Of a stretch of DNA of 58,483 nt, positions 47,871 through 56,715 are shown piece by piece. Origin of the DNA: UBA2144 sp964506185 (GTDB lineage Bacteria > Patescibacteriota > Gracilibacteria > Peribacterales > Peribacteraceae). The DNA lies in the NCBI GenBank assembly GCA_964506185.1, contig CAZDKL010000005.1, positions 1 through 58,483 on the forward strand, read 5' to 3'. How positions within the stretch are numbered: position 1 is the first letter of the stretch; every line of letters starts with the position of its first letter. Position numbers and translations under genes: made by a program. Below the pieces are notes generated by a model. The model worked only from the letters and a program-made list of their open reading frames with translations, had not been told where the DNA came from and ran no database searches.

Positions 47871-50162
47871 ATGAAACGTCCAAAAACTTCCGAACTTTCA
47901 GATGCTCCAGAGTCCTGTAAAAGGGTCATAGAATCCTCTGTTCTAGGTGAGCACTTCTGGATTGGGGAGGATGATAAGGCGAAGCTAACTGACGAGGAGC
48001 AAAAAGCATATGACCTTGCCCACACAATCCAAAGACATTTGATTGTGCAGGCTCCGCTTAAGCACAAGTCAGGCCACCCGGGCGGACCGCTCTCTGCTTT
48101 CACTTTCAGTTACTTTGTATATAAAAGGAGGAATCCGCAGGTCGATCAGTCTTATAGAATGAGCGCGGGACATCTCTCTCTACTCAGCTACGGACTTCAA
48201 TACTGCTTTGGAAGAGACAACGGCAATGAGCATCTTAAGAGCCCCCAGAGCATCATAGATGCCTTCAGAACTCCTGACGGATTACCAGGGCACATTGAGG
48301 CTGGAGTCGGCGATACGCCCTTTGGAACAGGTCCTCTTGGCAAAGGAGTGTCTAATGCGCTGGGAGTCGCTTTTGGGCTTAAATATCAGAAAAAACCTGG
48401 GGTTGTCGATGTGCTTTTGGCAGACGGAGACGGGCAGGAAGGACAGGTAATGGAAGCTTTCAGATTAGCCGCTCATTTGGGAACTGATAATTTGATTGTC
48501 CACGGAGACTTCAACGACATACAACTCGGCGACATGCCGTCCGAAACAGTATGGGCAGATTTTGCTTCGATTGCATACGCTACAGGTTGGCACGTGATTG
48601 AAGTTGAAAATGGCAATGATCCTCTTCAGGTTCTTGCGGCTCAGAACAAAGCTGACGAATTGGTTGGAAAAGGAAGGCCCATCTTCATCTGCTATTACAC
48701 AACGATGGGATATGGGATCGACTTTATGGAAGAAGGTTCCAACACCGGTTCAAAGAATTTTCACGGCGCTCCCCTCTCGGAAGAAGAGGCTGAAGATGCG
48801 CTCAGTAAATTGATGCCACTTGAGGAGGCTGTGAAAGAGTACGAACCTTTCTACAAAGCTGAGAAGAAAAAGTTTGAGTCAGGTGAAGTAACAGTGACTG
48901 ATATTCCAATTGATTTTGTTTCTAAAAATTTAAAAGGTTACGAAAGAAAAATCACTGAAGAGAAGGGCGCGGCAAGAAAAGACTTCGGTGCAGTGCATAT
49001 GAAGAGCCTAATGACGGTGGACGATCGTATTATTGTGCTTCATGCAGACCTTGCGGGAAGCGGAGGATTTAACAAAGTTGAGGCCGATTTCCCGAATAGA
49101 GTAATAAATGTTGGAGTGGCAGAAGCCAACATGCTTATGATGGCTGCCGGCATGCGGCAGACCGGTTTGCTCCCCGTCACTTACACTTTTGCAGCTTTTA
49201 ATACGAATGAAGCACGTGCAAATGCAAGGCTGATTGATATTAATTGTGGACACACGCGATGTGGAATAATTAATGACGGAACACATGCTGGAACTTCCGT
49301 CGGCGAAGACGGTGAAACTCATCAGGAGCAGAACTATTTGGACCTACCCTACTACCACACTCAGGTCTGGATGACGGCCGATTCTAACCAAGCCGGAGCA
49401 ATGGCGGAGCGCGCAGTTGAAATAATCGCGGAAGGACACGAAAGTGTATTCACATTTTTCCCGCGTTCGTCGCACGAACAGATTAAGGCTCCCGACGGAG
49501 ATGTGATGTACGGACCTGATTATACGTTTGATGGAAAGGCTGACTTAGTCAGAGGAAACGGAGATACGTCTGACCACGTGACAATCATCGCAACAGGAAA
49601 TTGCGTCCATGATGCGATTGAGGCCGCAAAACAGGCAGAGGGACTTTCACAAAAAATCAACGTCAGGGTTCTAAATGTAAGCTGTGTAAGACCGATTGAC
49701 TCCTCTGCAATCATCCAAGCAGCACTTGAAACGGGGCACTTGGTAGTTGTTGAAGACCACAACATAGACGGCGGACTCGCGACGCAAGTGGCAGACATTA
49801 TCGCTGACTTTGCACTCCCATGCTCTCTTAGAAGACTCGGACTTAATCAATACTTCCCTTCTGCAAAAGCAGACGAACTCAAGATCTTTGCCGGGATTGA
49901 TGCCGACTCGATATTGGACGCTGTTGAAGATGAGGCAAGAGCTGAGGTTTGCGGAGGTGAAGATGCGTTTGTAACTTCGATACATGAACTTACAACTAAT
50001 ATGCATTACAGTAAGTTTGCAGAAAAAGCACACGACTTTGTTCAAAAGTTAATAGGTGAGAAGGGTTACATGGAGAGTTTGCGCGAATACTGGGGTGGAC
50101 GAGCGTGCCCAGAGGGTAAGTTACCTTCTAATGAGGATCTTAGAAAAAAGCTCAAGTCATGA
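47871..50162 (+). CDS. tkt: Transketolase
   Basis: Thiamine-diphosphate enzyme exchanging two-carbon units between sugar phosphates. 763 residues, longer than the usual 660-670 because of a 30-residue N-terminal addition and internal insertions. Thiamine and metal site: SGHPGGPLSAFTFSYFVYKR, GPLGKGVSNALGVAFGLKY, and LADGDGQEGQVMEAFRLAAH (usual GDGE.QEG) with NLIVHGDFNDIQLG. The pyrimidine domain has DLAGSGGFNKVEADFPNRVI followed by NVGVAEANMLMMAAGMRQTG, and DGTHAGTSVGEDGETHQ. The C-terminal domain has RVLNVSCVRPID and LVVVEDHNIDGGLATQVADI. With gnd and tal it forms a pentose phosphate group spread over 8 kb. It overlaps nnrE by 4 bp (ATGA). Confidence 0.95.
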   Translation: MKRPKTSELSDAPESCKRVIESSVLGEHFWIGEDDKAKLTDEEQKAYDLAHTIQRHLIVQAPLKHKSGHPGGPLSAFTFSYFVYKRRNPQVDQSYRMSAGHLSLLSYGLQYCFGRDNGNEHLKSPQSIIDAFRTPDGLPGHIEAGVGDTPFGTGPLGKGVSNALGVAFGLKYQKKPGVVDVLLADGDGQEGQVMEAFRLAAHLGTDNLIVHGDFNDIQLGDMPSETVWADFASIAYATGWHVIEVENGNDPLQVLAAQNKADELVGKGRPIFICYYTTMGYGIDFMEEGSNTGSKNFHGAPLSEEEAEDALSKLMPLEEAVKEYEPFYKAEKKKFESGEVTVTDIPIDFVSKNLKGYERKITEEKGAARKDFGAVHMKSLMTVDDRIIVLHADLAGSGGFNKVEADFPNRVINVGVAEANMLMMAAGMRQTGLLPVTYTFAAFNTNEARANARLIDINCGHTRCGIINDGTHAGTSVGEDGETHQEQNYLDLPYYHTQVWMTADSNQAGAMAERAVEIIAEGHESVFTFFPRSSHEQIKAPDGDVMYGPDYTFDGKADLVRGNGDTSDHVTIIATGNCVHDAIEAAKQAEGLSQKINVRVLNVSCVRPIDSSAIIQAALETGHLVVVEDHNIDGGLATQVADIIADFALPCSLRRLGLNQYFPSAKADELKIFAGIDADSILDAVEDEARAEVCGGEDAFVTSIHELTTNMHYSKFAEKAHDFVQKLIGEKGYMESLREYWGGRACPEGKLPSNEDLRKKLKS

Positions 50163-50791
50163 CATCCTACACGTCAGCCGAGGTGGCGGAACTCGATCGA
50201 CACACAACCGAAGATCTTGGAGTGGACTTAAAGCAACTTATGGAAGTTGCGGGACTGCGTAGCGCGGAAGCCACGGTAAAACTTTTTAAATGTCATGGTG
50301 AGCCCTGTCGAACCATGACAGTTCTGGTTGGACCGGGAGGCAACGGAGGCGACGCACTTGTGTGTGCGAAGTTTTTAAAACTTTGGGGATGCAAAGTCGA
50401 TGTAATACTATCGCATGAAGAGGAGAAGCTTAGACAAGTTACAAAGGATCAATTAAATATCTGGAGAAATTATGGAGGTGAAGTTTTAGATGAACCGCCT
50501 GATGAAACTGACGGAATTGTTGATGGACTTTTAGGTTACTCACTTGAAGGAGATCCGCGCGGCAAGTCAGCTGAACTTATTAAGCGGGCAAACTTATCCG
50601 GAGCTCCCATACTTTCTCTTGATGTCCCGTCCGGACTGGATGCGACTACCGGCGAGATCAGAGATCCATGCATCAAGGCAAATATGACCGTCGTTTATGG
50701 AGTTATGAAAAAGGGGCTCGAAACGGAAATCGGCAAAGAATACTCAGGCAAGATAGAGCTTATTGATATTGGATTTCCTGAGGTCAAATAA
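50159..50791 (+). CDS. nnrE: NAD(P)H-hydrate epimerase (YjeF N-terminal domain) with a repeat-encoded insert
   Basis: Repairs damaged NAD(P)H by epimerising the hydrates. 210 residues, the stand-alone N-terminal domain without the ADP-dependent dehydratase that is often fused. Motifs: SAEVAELDRHTTEDLGVDLK, then QLMEVAGLRSAEA, VGPGGNGGDALVCAKFLKLW (phosphate-binding GPG.NGGD), VDGLLGYSLEGDPRG (usual D.LLG.G), and LSLDVPSGLDATTGEIRDPC (DvPSGld..tG). Codons 45-54 (CHGEPCRTMT) are exactly a 30-bp dispersed hairpin (50291-50320), placed in the loop before the phosphate-binding motif. Translationally coupled to tkt by ATGA. Confidence 0.93.
   Translation: MTSYTSAEVAELDRHTTEDLGVDLKQLMEVAGLRSAEATVKLFKCHGEPCRTMTVLVGPGGNGGDALVCAKFLKLWGCKVDVILSHEEEKLRQVTKDQLNIWRNYGGEVLDEPPDETDGIVDGLLGYSLEGDPRGKSAELIKRANLSGAPILSLDVPSGLDATTGEIRDPCIKANMTVVYGVMKKGLETEIGKEYSGKIELIDIGFPEVK
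50291..50320. repeat. Dispersed hairpin repeat occupying ten codons of nnrE
   Basis: Perfect arms TGTCATGGT and ACCATGACA enclose the loop GAGCCCTGTCGA. Exactly 30 bp, in frame. It has the same loop as 50914-50941 and, as the inverse, 19889-19899 and 56690-56700, but the arms differ from copy to copy and stay complementary. Confidence 0.9.
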
Positions 50792-50827
50792 TGGCTTCTA
50801 ATCGCCATTTCCTGTAAAATACCTTAC

Positions 50828-50917
50828 GGAAGGGTGGCAGAGTGGTCGATCGCGACGGTCTTGAAAACCGTTTGGCCCGCAAGGGTCACGAGGGTTCGAA
50901 TCCCTCCCCTTCCGCCA
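50828..50917 (+). tRNA. tRNA-Ser (TGA)
   Basis: 90-nt class II tRNA. Acceptor GGAAGGG / CCCTTCC, anticodon loop CTTGAAA (TGA, codon UCA), long variable arm, encoded CCA. It starts 37 bp after nnrE. Confidence 0.95.
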
Positions 50918-51033
50918 TGGTTCGACATGGCTCACCATGGCTCGATTTATGCTGGAATTGAGGGATGAGAAGCCTGTCCTGAGCGAGGAGCCGTTAGGCG
51001 ACGAGTCGAAGGGAATCCCTCCCCTTCCGCCAT
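50914..51033 (+). repeat. Hairpin module and duplicated tRNA 3' end after tRNA-Ser(TGA)
   Basis: A hairpin GCCATGGT / ACCATGGC (50914-50941, loop TCGACATGGCTC) begins in the tRNA's GCCA end. Then TCCTGAGCGAGGAGCC, variable bases, and GGCGACGAGTCGAAGGGA lead straight into GAATCCCTCCCCTTCCGCCA (51013-51032), a perfect copy of the tRNA 3' end (50898-50917). The second part matches the module after tRNA-Arg (22467-22528). Confidence 0.88.
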
Positions 51034-51052
51034 TTAGTTTGATCAACAATAC

Positions 51053-52756
51053 TTATTGATCCCACGAACCATTGCCGGTTGTATCAAGATAGAAAAAACC
51101 ATCATTGAAAAGTCCCAGATCGTCTGAGCCATCCCCATTCCAGTCGCCGATCACAGGCTTTGCAGTTGTATTGATTTTTTTGATTCCGAAATTTCTGAAT
51201 GTATCACCACCTTTAACTTTATCCCACGAACCATTGCCGGTTGTATCCAGATAGAAATATCCATTGTTATAAATTCCAAGATCATCTTGTCCATCACCAT
51301 TCCAATCTCCGACTACTGGTTTCGCGACAACGTTAATTCCTGCAATACCAAAGTTTCGCAACATATCACCACCTTTAACTTTGTCCCACTTTCCATTATT
51401 AGTTGTATCAAGATAGAAGTATCCATCATTGAAAAGCCCAATGTCGTCGAAGCCGTTCCCATTCCAGTCGCCCGTGATTGCATGTGCCGACTGAGCAATG
51501 GAAGATATTCCGAAGGAAGACACAGAATCGCATCTTTCATGCTTATTATTACGAGCCCAAATGAGCAAATTTTCGGTGTATATTCCGTCTAGAGTGACAA
51601 TATTTGCAGTTCCTTCAAATTCTGATAGATCGACTCCAGGATTAAGAATCAGGTCTCCATTAATCGCTTCAGCTATCAATTGATCATATGAACCGTTGAG
51701 TACGATCCCCGTATCCAGATTTGTGGAGAGATATGTTCCATCTTCTTGGCGCACTGTTTCCCAGGTTGAAATCACATCTCCTGACGGCAAATCAATAAGT
51801 TCAAAACCTGTAGTATCTCCAACGCCAACCGGAGTTGGTTCCGCGTGCGCATTTTTTGCAGTTCTAAACATATCAAAGAGACTATAAGTGCGTTCTCCTT
51901 TCGTCGGATGCCACGCTTGCATGCCATGAGGTATGTCGAAATAATCCAAAGTAAACAATTCCACGTCTTTCTGGGGAATTGCTGGGCTATTGGTATCCGT
52001 ACGATTTGGGTAGCCGGTTGCTACCCAAGTTGGACGAAATGTAATTGAATCAATGGCAGATTGTTCGCCGCTCTTGCTGGCTTGAGTTACAACAGTGTGC
52101 GCTTCCAACCAACCCAATGGTTCTTGATTAGTTGTGTCCAATATCAAAGTGTTATAGGTCGGATCCTGAATAACAAATCTATCAAGAGCAGGTATATATA
52201 TTTCTGTGCTTGCATGAGATGCTGAGTAGCTGTATCCCTCACCAAAAATACCAACTTGGCCATTGAAAGCATTAATACGATTTGTCTCGTATCCAAATGC
52301 GCGGAAAGCCTTGTACAAAGCAAAAGATATCTGGCCACATATTCCACGACTGGGATAACGCCATGCTTCTGCGATGTCTTCTCTGGCCGGTGCAATCGCT
52401 TCTCCATTTTTAATCAACGTACTGAGATATACATTTGCACTGTAATTAAACCTGTGAACTAAATCGCGAAGTATACCTGTTGAAACAATGGTTGGTTCGT
52501 CGAAGATTGAAGAATCGACGTCGTATAATCCAATTGCATAATCTAGAAGATAATTATGAAGATAATCATAATCATCAATCCCTCCAGTGTAGGTTGGAGC
52601 TTGCGAGAGATCGAGTGGAAAGGGCACGCGACTCGTAATAGTCTCAAGCTCTTGCATAGATTGCTCAACTGAAGTGGCTAGCACAGACTCGGTAACTCCA
52701 AATAATAAGAATAATCCTATAAATGAGAGTAAAATTTGCGATTTGCTAATAGGCAT
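51053..52756 (-). CDS. Secreted transglutaminase-like protein with C-terminal VCBS/FG-GAP-type repeats
   Basis: 567 residues from the ATG at 52756, which begins a clean signal peptide (QILLSFIGLFLLFGVTESVLA). The longer ORF adds 27 unconvincing codons. The catalytic region has the Cys-His-Asp order of transglutaminase-like enzymes: Cys140 in SRGICGQISFALYKAF, His181 in YSASHASTEIYI, Asp198 in FVIQDPTYNTL. A middle domain of unknown fold follows. The last about 135 residues are three repeats of GDWNGDG.DD.G...NG.F.LDTTGNG.WD (VCBS/FG-GAP-like, Asp-rich, probably calcium-binding), with near-identical DNA between copies. The protein ends inside the third repeat. It probably modifies or cleaves surface peptides; the substrate is unknown. 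Convergent with tRNA-Ser. Confidence 0.8.
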   Translation of the reverse strand: MPISKSQILLSFIGLFLLFGVTESVLATSVEQSMQELETITSRVPFPLDLSQAPTYTGGIDDYDYLHNYLLDYAIGLYDVDSSIFDEPTIVSTGILRDLVHRFNYSANVYLSTLIKNGEAIAPAREDIAEAWRYPSRGICGQISFALYKAFRAFGYETNRINAFNGQVGIFGEGYSYSASHASTEIYIPALDRFVIQDPTYNTLILDTTNQEPLGWLEAHTVVTQASKSGEQSAIDSITFRPTWVATGYPNRTDTNSPAIPQKDVELFTLDYFDIPHGMQAWHPTKGERTYSLFDMFRTAKNAHAEPTPVGVGDTTGFELIDLPSGDVISTWETVRQEDGTYLSTNLDTGIVLNGSYDQLIAEAINGDLILNPGVDLSEFEGTANIVTLDGIYTENLLIWARNNKHERCDSVSSFGISSIAQSAHAITGDWNGNGFDDIGLFNDGYFYLDTTNNGKWDKVKGGDMLRNFGIAGINVVAKPVVGDWNGDGQDDLGIYNNGYFYLDTTGNGSWDKVKGGDTFRNFGIKKINTTAKPVIGDWNGDGSDDLGLFNDGFFYLDTTGNGSWDQ

Positions 52757-52885
52757 AAATAATTGCTGTAACGTAATTGGACAAATTCGTGTAGAAGTAT
52801 ATACTAACGTATTTTCTATGTAAACCACAATACACACCTCAGCTCATGTAGCGCAACACTCCCCTCTTTTATCCTGTTGGGAATC

Positions 52886-52914
52886 TTTCAAAGAATCCCG
52901 TTTTCTGCTATACT
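52886..52914 (+). promoter_or_regulatory. Possible promoter of the HTH-fibre gene
   Basis: TTTCAA at 52886-52891, 17 bp, TATACT at 52909-52914, followed by a second AT-rich box. Start codon 36 bases downstream. Confidence 0.45.
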
Positions 52915-52949
52915 AATATAATTCATCGATACAGAAACAAATACACCTA

Positions 52950-55900
52950 ATGAAACAAAAACTCCCGTCACGAGGCACTCTTCTAAAGCTCATAGAGCGG
53001 TCGCTCGATGAGGGTCGTGATAAGGATGTAATAGAAAGACTGCAATGGTTTTTGCACTATTCCACTCACGGATCTGTTAGCAAGACCTGCAAGGAGTTTG
53101 GAATTGCCAGATCTACGTTCTATAGATGGATTAATCGATTTGATATTAATAACTATGAGACCAGCCGAAAACCGACAACCGAAATCCGAAATCCGATCCT
53201 GATATCTAGACTCGCTTTCCTTATAGCTCTATTCCTAATCAACATCGGCGTCCTTCTTTTTGCACTCCCAACTCTGGCCTCTGCCGCTTCGTCCTGGAAT
53301 CCAACTCTTCTTGTTAGCACAGAAGCATTCGAAAGAATTGACGATAGTGACACGGCATCGGACGTTTATCTGGAGTTCGGAGAGACACTTCAGGAAAGAT
53401 TTATGTTCAAGAGGAATGAGACTGTCTTTGCAACGAGCCGAGGACTTAGAGTTGGAGGTAATCTGACTGCAACAGGCGCAATCGCATCTTCCGGATCAAT
53501 AACTGCGGAAGGAGTCTTATCTGGTGCCTCACTGCATGTGAGCAGCCTGACTACTTTAAGTGGAGCAGTTTCCATCGAAGGCAATGTAACTACAAGTGGC
53601 ACCTTAGTTATTGATGGAACTTCAAATCTTCAGGGAGTTGCCACATTCGGTACAACAGTTACGATAACAGAAGGAGCATTGACGGATGACACTATTGTAG
53701 AAGGAGATCTAAAGGCAGTTGATGCTGCTGCAGATGAAGACTTCCTCACCTATGAATCAACAACAGGAGATTTTGAATGGCACAGCGTAGCAGATATATC
53801 AGCTGGTATTGCTGCTGACATTGCAGAGGGAGAATTGGCTGATGATATCGTCGTTGAAGGAGATCTTAAAGCAGTTGATGCTGCTTCGGATGAAGATGTT
53901 CTTACTTACGAATCCACAACGGGCGACTTCGAATGGCACAGCAAAACAGACTTAGGAATTGGCACTGCCACAGCGATTACAGATGGATTAATCGTAGAAC
54001 CGGACCTGGATGCTGATGTTGCAGCAGCAGATGGAGATTGGTTGCAATACGATAGTACCGGCACCAACTTTACTTGGAGAAGTTCGGCAGAGCTTTTGTC
54101 TGACTTAGGACAAAATGGCGGTACAGATATAACAGCTGACTTGGAAGAAGAAACACATGCATCTGAACACGCAAACGGAGGCGGAGATGCAGTGGATCAT
54201 GACACCCTGACCAACTTCGCAGCAACAGAGCACGTAGACTGGGCAGGAGCTTCAGCAGGAACAATCCATACCGATAACTATATAGAGGATGATGATACAG
54301 GAGTTAATGAGGTTTACGGTGTAGGATGGAATGCAGATACTGATTCTCCGGAGAAGGATGATATCTACGATTACCTGATTCAGCTTGATACAGATGCTGA
54401 TGGGGATATAGATACTCTTGATCCCAGTGTTGGCGGAGGAGGAGGGCTTACACAAGCCCTAGCTGACGATAGATACGTAAATCAGAGCGGGGATACAATG
54501 ACAGGAGCATTGGACGTAAGCGCCACAGCATCAGGATGGATCATACATGCGCAAGACAAATTAACTTCATCTGGTGCTATCTCGGTTGAAGGTGTTGCAT
54601 ACTTCCAAAATGTTTCTGACTCTACTACAGGATTCCAGATCTTTGATGCAGACGGAGGTACGCCGATATTTAATGTGGATACGACCAATGAAAGAGTTGG
54701 TATTGGGACGGCGAGTCCTGCGAGAAAAGTACATGTTCATGTAGCCGGAAGTGGACAAGCAGATATATTGCATATAACCAATGATGATTCAGGTTCTACA
54801 AGTGCAGATGGAACCACTATAGGAATAGATGCTGCTGAGCAGTTTTTCATTATAAACAGAGAAAATAAAGATTTGTATTTCCAAGCAGGCGGGACTGAAT
54901 TCATGAGAATGGATTCGGCTACTGGCAATGTCGGTATCGGCGACACTGGAGCTGATTCCAAATTGGAAGTATTAGACATAACCGCTCCCCAACTTAAACT
55001 AACACACACGGACGGAGTAGACGACGTAGATTTCAGCATTGATTCAAATGGAGATTTTGACGTTCAGATAAGCGGAGATAACTTTGTGATTCAAAATGAT
55101 ACGGATGGGACAACCGGTGTTCAGGTTTTGGATGCAGACGGAGGAACTCCGATATTTAATGTGGATACGACTAACGAGAGGGTTGGAATTGGTGAAGCTA
55201 CACCCGATGCAAATCTACACATAACTAGAACTTCAGGCGGTGATATTGCAAAATTTGAAAACTCAGGACAAGCATCTGCATTGCTAATATCGGCCGATGC
55301 AGCCAACTCAATATTACTTGAATCAGGATCAAATGATTCTCTGCAATTTGGGACTAATGCAGGTGGGGCTGATATAACTATTGATAGTGCTGGCGAGGTA
55401 GGAATAGGATCTACTGATCCATCAACTGCCTTGGAAATTACGGATGGTTCAGGAACATGGAACATTGGAGGAGGAGATTTGCAATACAATGGACAATTGG
55501 ACATTATCGGTTCAGGCAAAATCGAGGTTCAGCCATCAGCAGGAAATCAATTTAAAGTAGCATCTACAAGTGCAGGAACAGTAGCAACACTTGAAGGGAA
55601 TCAAACATCAACAGCCGTTAATTTGGAAAACGATACTGCTGCTAATACTTCAAACGAAATGCTTCTAAACTTTAAACTTGTTACCTCAGCTCAAAGCAGA
55701 ACTGCAGGTGCAATTGCTGGAAGCTGGTCTGATATCACAGATGCTTCAAGAACTTCTATGCTTGCATTTAAAACGACAGACACTGCTTCTTATGACACAA
55801 GAGTGGCAATAAAAGGAACTGATGTTGGTATAGGAACTACTAGCCCAACCGCAAGGCTTATGATTGCCCAGTCTGCAAATGAAACAGGAGCTCTAATTGA

Positions 55901-56606
55901 TTCCGAAGCTACGAACGCGCCTGTGCTTGCGCTTGATACTGTTGCAACTCCAGCGCAGGTTGCAAATGCGCCTCATATTCTGTTCGGATACAGAGGAAAG
56001 CTTGATGTAAAGATGTACAGATCCGGTACCGGCGCATTAAGGATTGCATCCGAAAGCGGTGTCACACTAACACTCGACTCAGAATCATCTACTGCCACAG
56101 ATAACGTAATGAGAATATACTCAGACAGATCAACTGATGAGAACATCATCTGGCGGGTTCAGGCTGATGGTAAGACATTTGCAGACGGTGCTTACTCCGC
56201 TGCAGGTGCGGACTACGCAGAATGGTTCCCAACGCAGGAAGAAAATCTGGAATCAGGTGAACTTGTTTGCATCGATACCGATCATGATAAGAGCATCAAG
56301 CGATGCACCGGAGGTCTTGATGATATATTTGTCGGAGTCATCTCCACCGATCCGGGATTTGTAGGAGGCTACCAAGACACAGCTTACGAAGGCACCCTTG
56401 TGTTGGTCGGACTTGTGGGACAGGTTATGGTTAACGTATCTGATGAAGCCGGCCTTATAAAGAGAGGAGACATCCTAACTCCGTCAGCCGTGCCGGGCGA
56501 AGCTCGCAAAGCAACTCCTTGGGACACGAACCACAAAGGCATCGCACTGATTGCCATTGAAAATCAGACTGAGCCAAGAGATAAAATAAAGGTTTTGCTT
56601 AAGTAG
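52950..56606 (+). CDS. Giant protein joining an N-terminal helix-turn-helix, one membrane helix and a fibre-like extracellular part
   Basis: 1218 residues. Residues about 25-65 are a homeodomain-like helix-turn-helix of the transposase or resolvase type (GSVSKTCKEFGIARSTFYRW). Residues 72-83 are encoded by a dispersed simple repeat (EIRNP). A single membrane helix (about 86-108) puts the remaining 1100 residues outside. These contain beta-rich repeats: LTATGAIASSGSITAEGVLS, two copies of a DGTIVEGDLKAVDAA-type unit near 240-310, then tail-fibre-like units with FNVDTTNERVGIGTASP and FNVDTTNERVGIGEATP. The C-terminus (ADYAEWFPTQEENLESGELV, then IKRGDILTPSA) resembles the end domains of phage-fibre-like bacterial surface proteins. 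A surface sensor acting directly on DNA, or simple domain capture, are both possible. Confidence 0.8.
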   Translation: MKQKLPSRGTLLKLIERSLDEGRDKDVIERLQWFLHYSTHGSVSKTCKEFGIARSTFYRWINRFDINNYETSRKPTTEIRNPILISRLAFLIALFLINIGVLLFALPTLASAASSWNPTLLVSTEAFERIDDSDTASDVYLEFGETLQERFMFKRNETVFATSRGLRVGGNLTATGAIASSGSITAEGVLSGASLHVSSLTTLSGAVSIEGNVTTSGTLVIDGTSNLQGVATFGTTVTITEGALTDDTIVEGDLKAVDAAADEDFLTYESTTGDFEWHSVADISAGIAADIAEGELADDIVVEGDLKAVDAASDEDVLTYESTTGDFEWHSKTDLGIGTATAITDGLIVEPDLDADVAAADGDWLQYDSTGTNFTWRSSAELLSDLGQNGGTDITADLEEETHASEHANGGGDAVDHDTLTNFAATEHVDWAGASAGTIHTDNYIEDDDTGVNEVYGVGWNADTDSPEKDDIYDYLIQLDTDADGDIDTLDPSVGGGGGLTQALADDRYVNQSGDTMTGALDVSATASGWIIHAQDKLTSSGAISVEGVAYFQNVSDSTTGFQIFDADGGTPIFNVDTTNERVGIGTASPARKVHVHVAGSGQADILHITNDDSGSTSADGTTIGIDAAEQFFIINRENKDLYFQAGGTEFMRMDSATGNVGIGDTGADSKLEVLDITAPQLKLTHTDGVDDVDFSIDSNGDFDVQISGDNFVIQNDTDGTTGVQVLDADGGTPIFNVDTTNERVGIGEATPDANLHITRTSGGDIAKFENSGQASALLISADAANSILLESGSNDSLQFGTNAGGADITIDSAGEVGIGSTDPSTALEITDGSGTWNIGGGDLQYNGQLDIIGSGKIEVQPSAGNQFKVASTSAGTVATLEGNQTSTAVNLENDTAANTSNEMLLNFKLVTSAQSRTAGAIAGSWSDITDASRTSMLAFKTTDTASYDTRVAIKGTDVGIGTTSPTARLMIAQSANETGALIDSEATNAPVLALDTVATPAQVANAPHILFGYRGKLDVKMYRSGTGALRIASESGVTLTLDSESSTATDNVMRIYSDRSTDENIIWRVQADGKTFADGAYSAAGADYAEWFPTQEENLESGELVCIDTDHDKSIKRCTGGLDDIFVGVISTDPGFVGGYQDTAYEGTLVLVGLVGQVMVNVSDEAGLIKRGDILTPSAVPGEARKATPWDTNHKGIALIAIENQTEPRDKIKVLLK
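53164..53198 (+). repeat. Simple repeat ACCGAAATCCGAAATCCGA in frame in the HTH-fibre gene
   Basis: It lies between the HTH and the membrane helix and encodes RKPTTEIRNP. The same repeat family sits in purQ (about 19838-19858) and is read in the frame that also gives EIRNP. Confidence 0.7.
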
Positions 56607-56683
56607 TTGTTCTAATTTTTAGCTCTGACTTTTGCCCTAGTTTAAGCCATTTTCTTAGTATGACTCTTTCAAATAGCATGACT

Positions 56684-56706
56684 CGCCCTTCGACAGGCTC
56701 AGGGCG
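56684..56706. repeat. Dispersed hairpin repeat between convergent genes
   Basis: CGCCCT and AGGGCG enclose the loop TCGACAGGCTC; with four more outer bases the stem reaches 10 bp with one mismatch. Same family as the nnrE insert. The 109-bp gap contains nothing else recognisable. Confidence 0.8.
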
Positions 56707-56715
56707 AATCCATTA

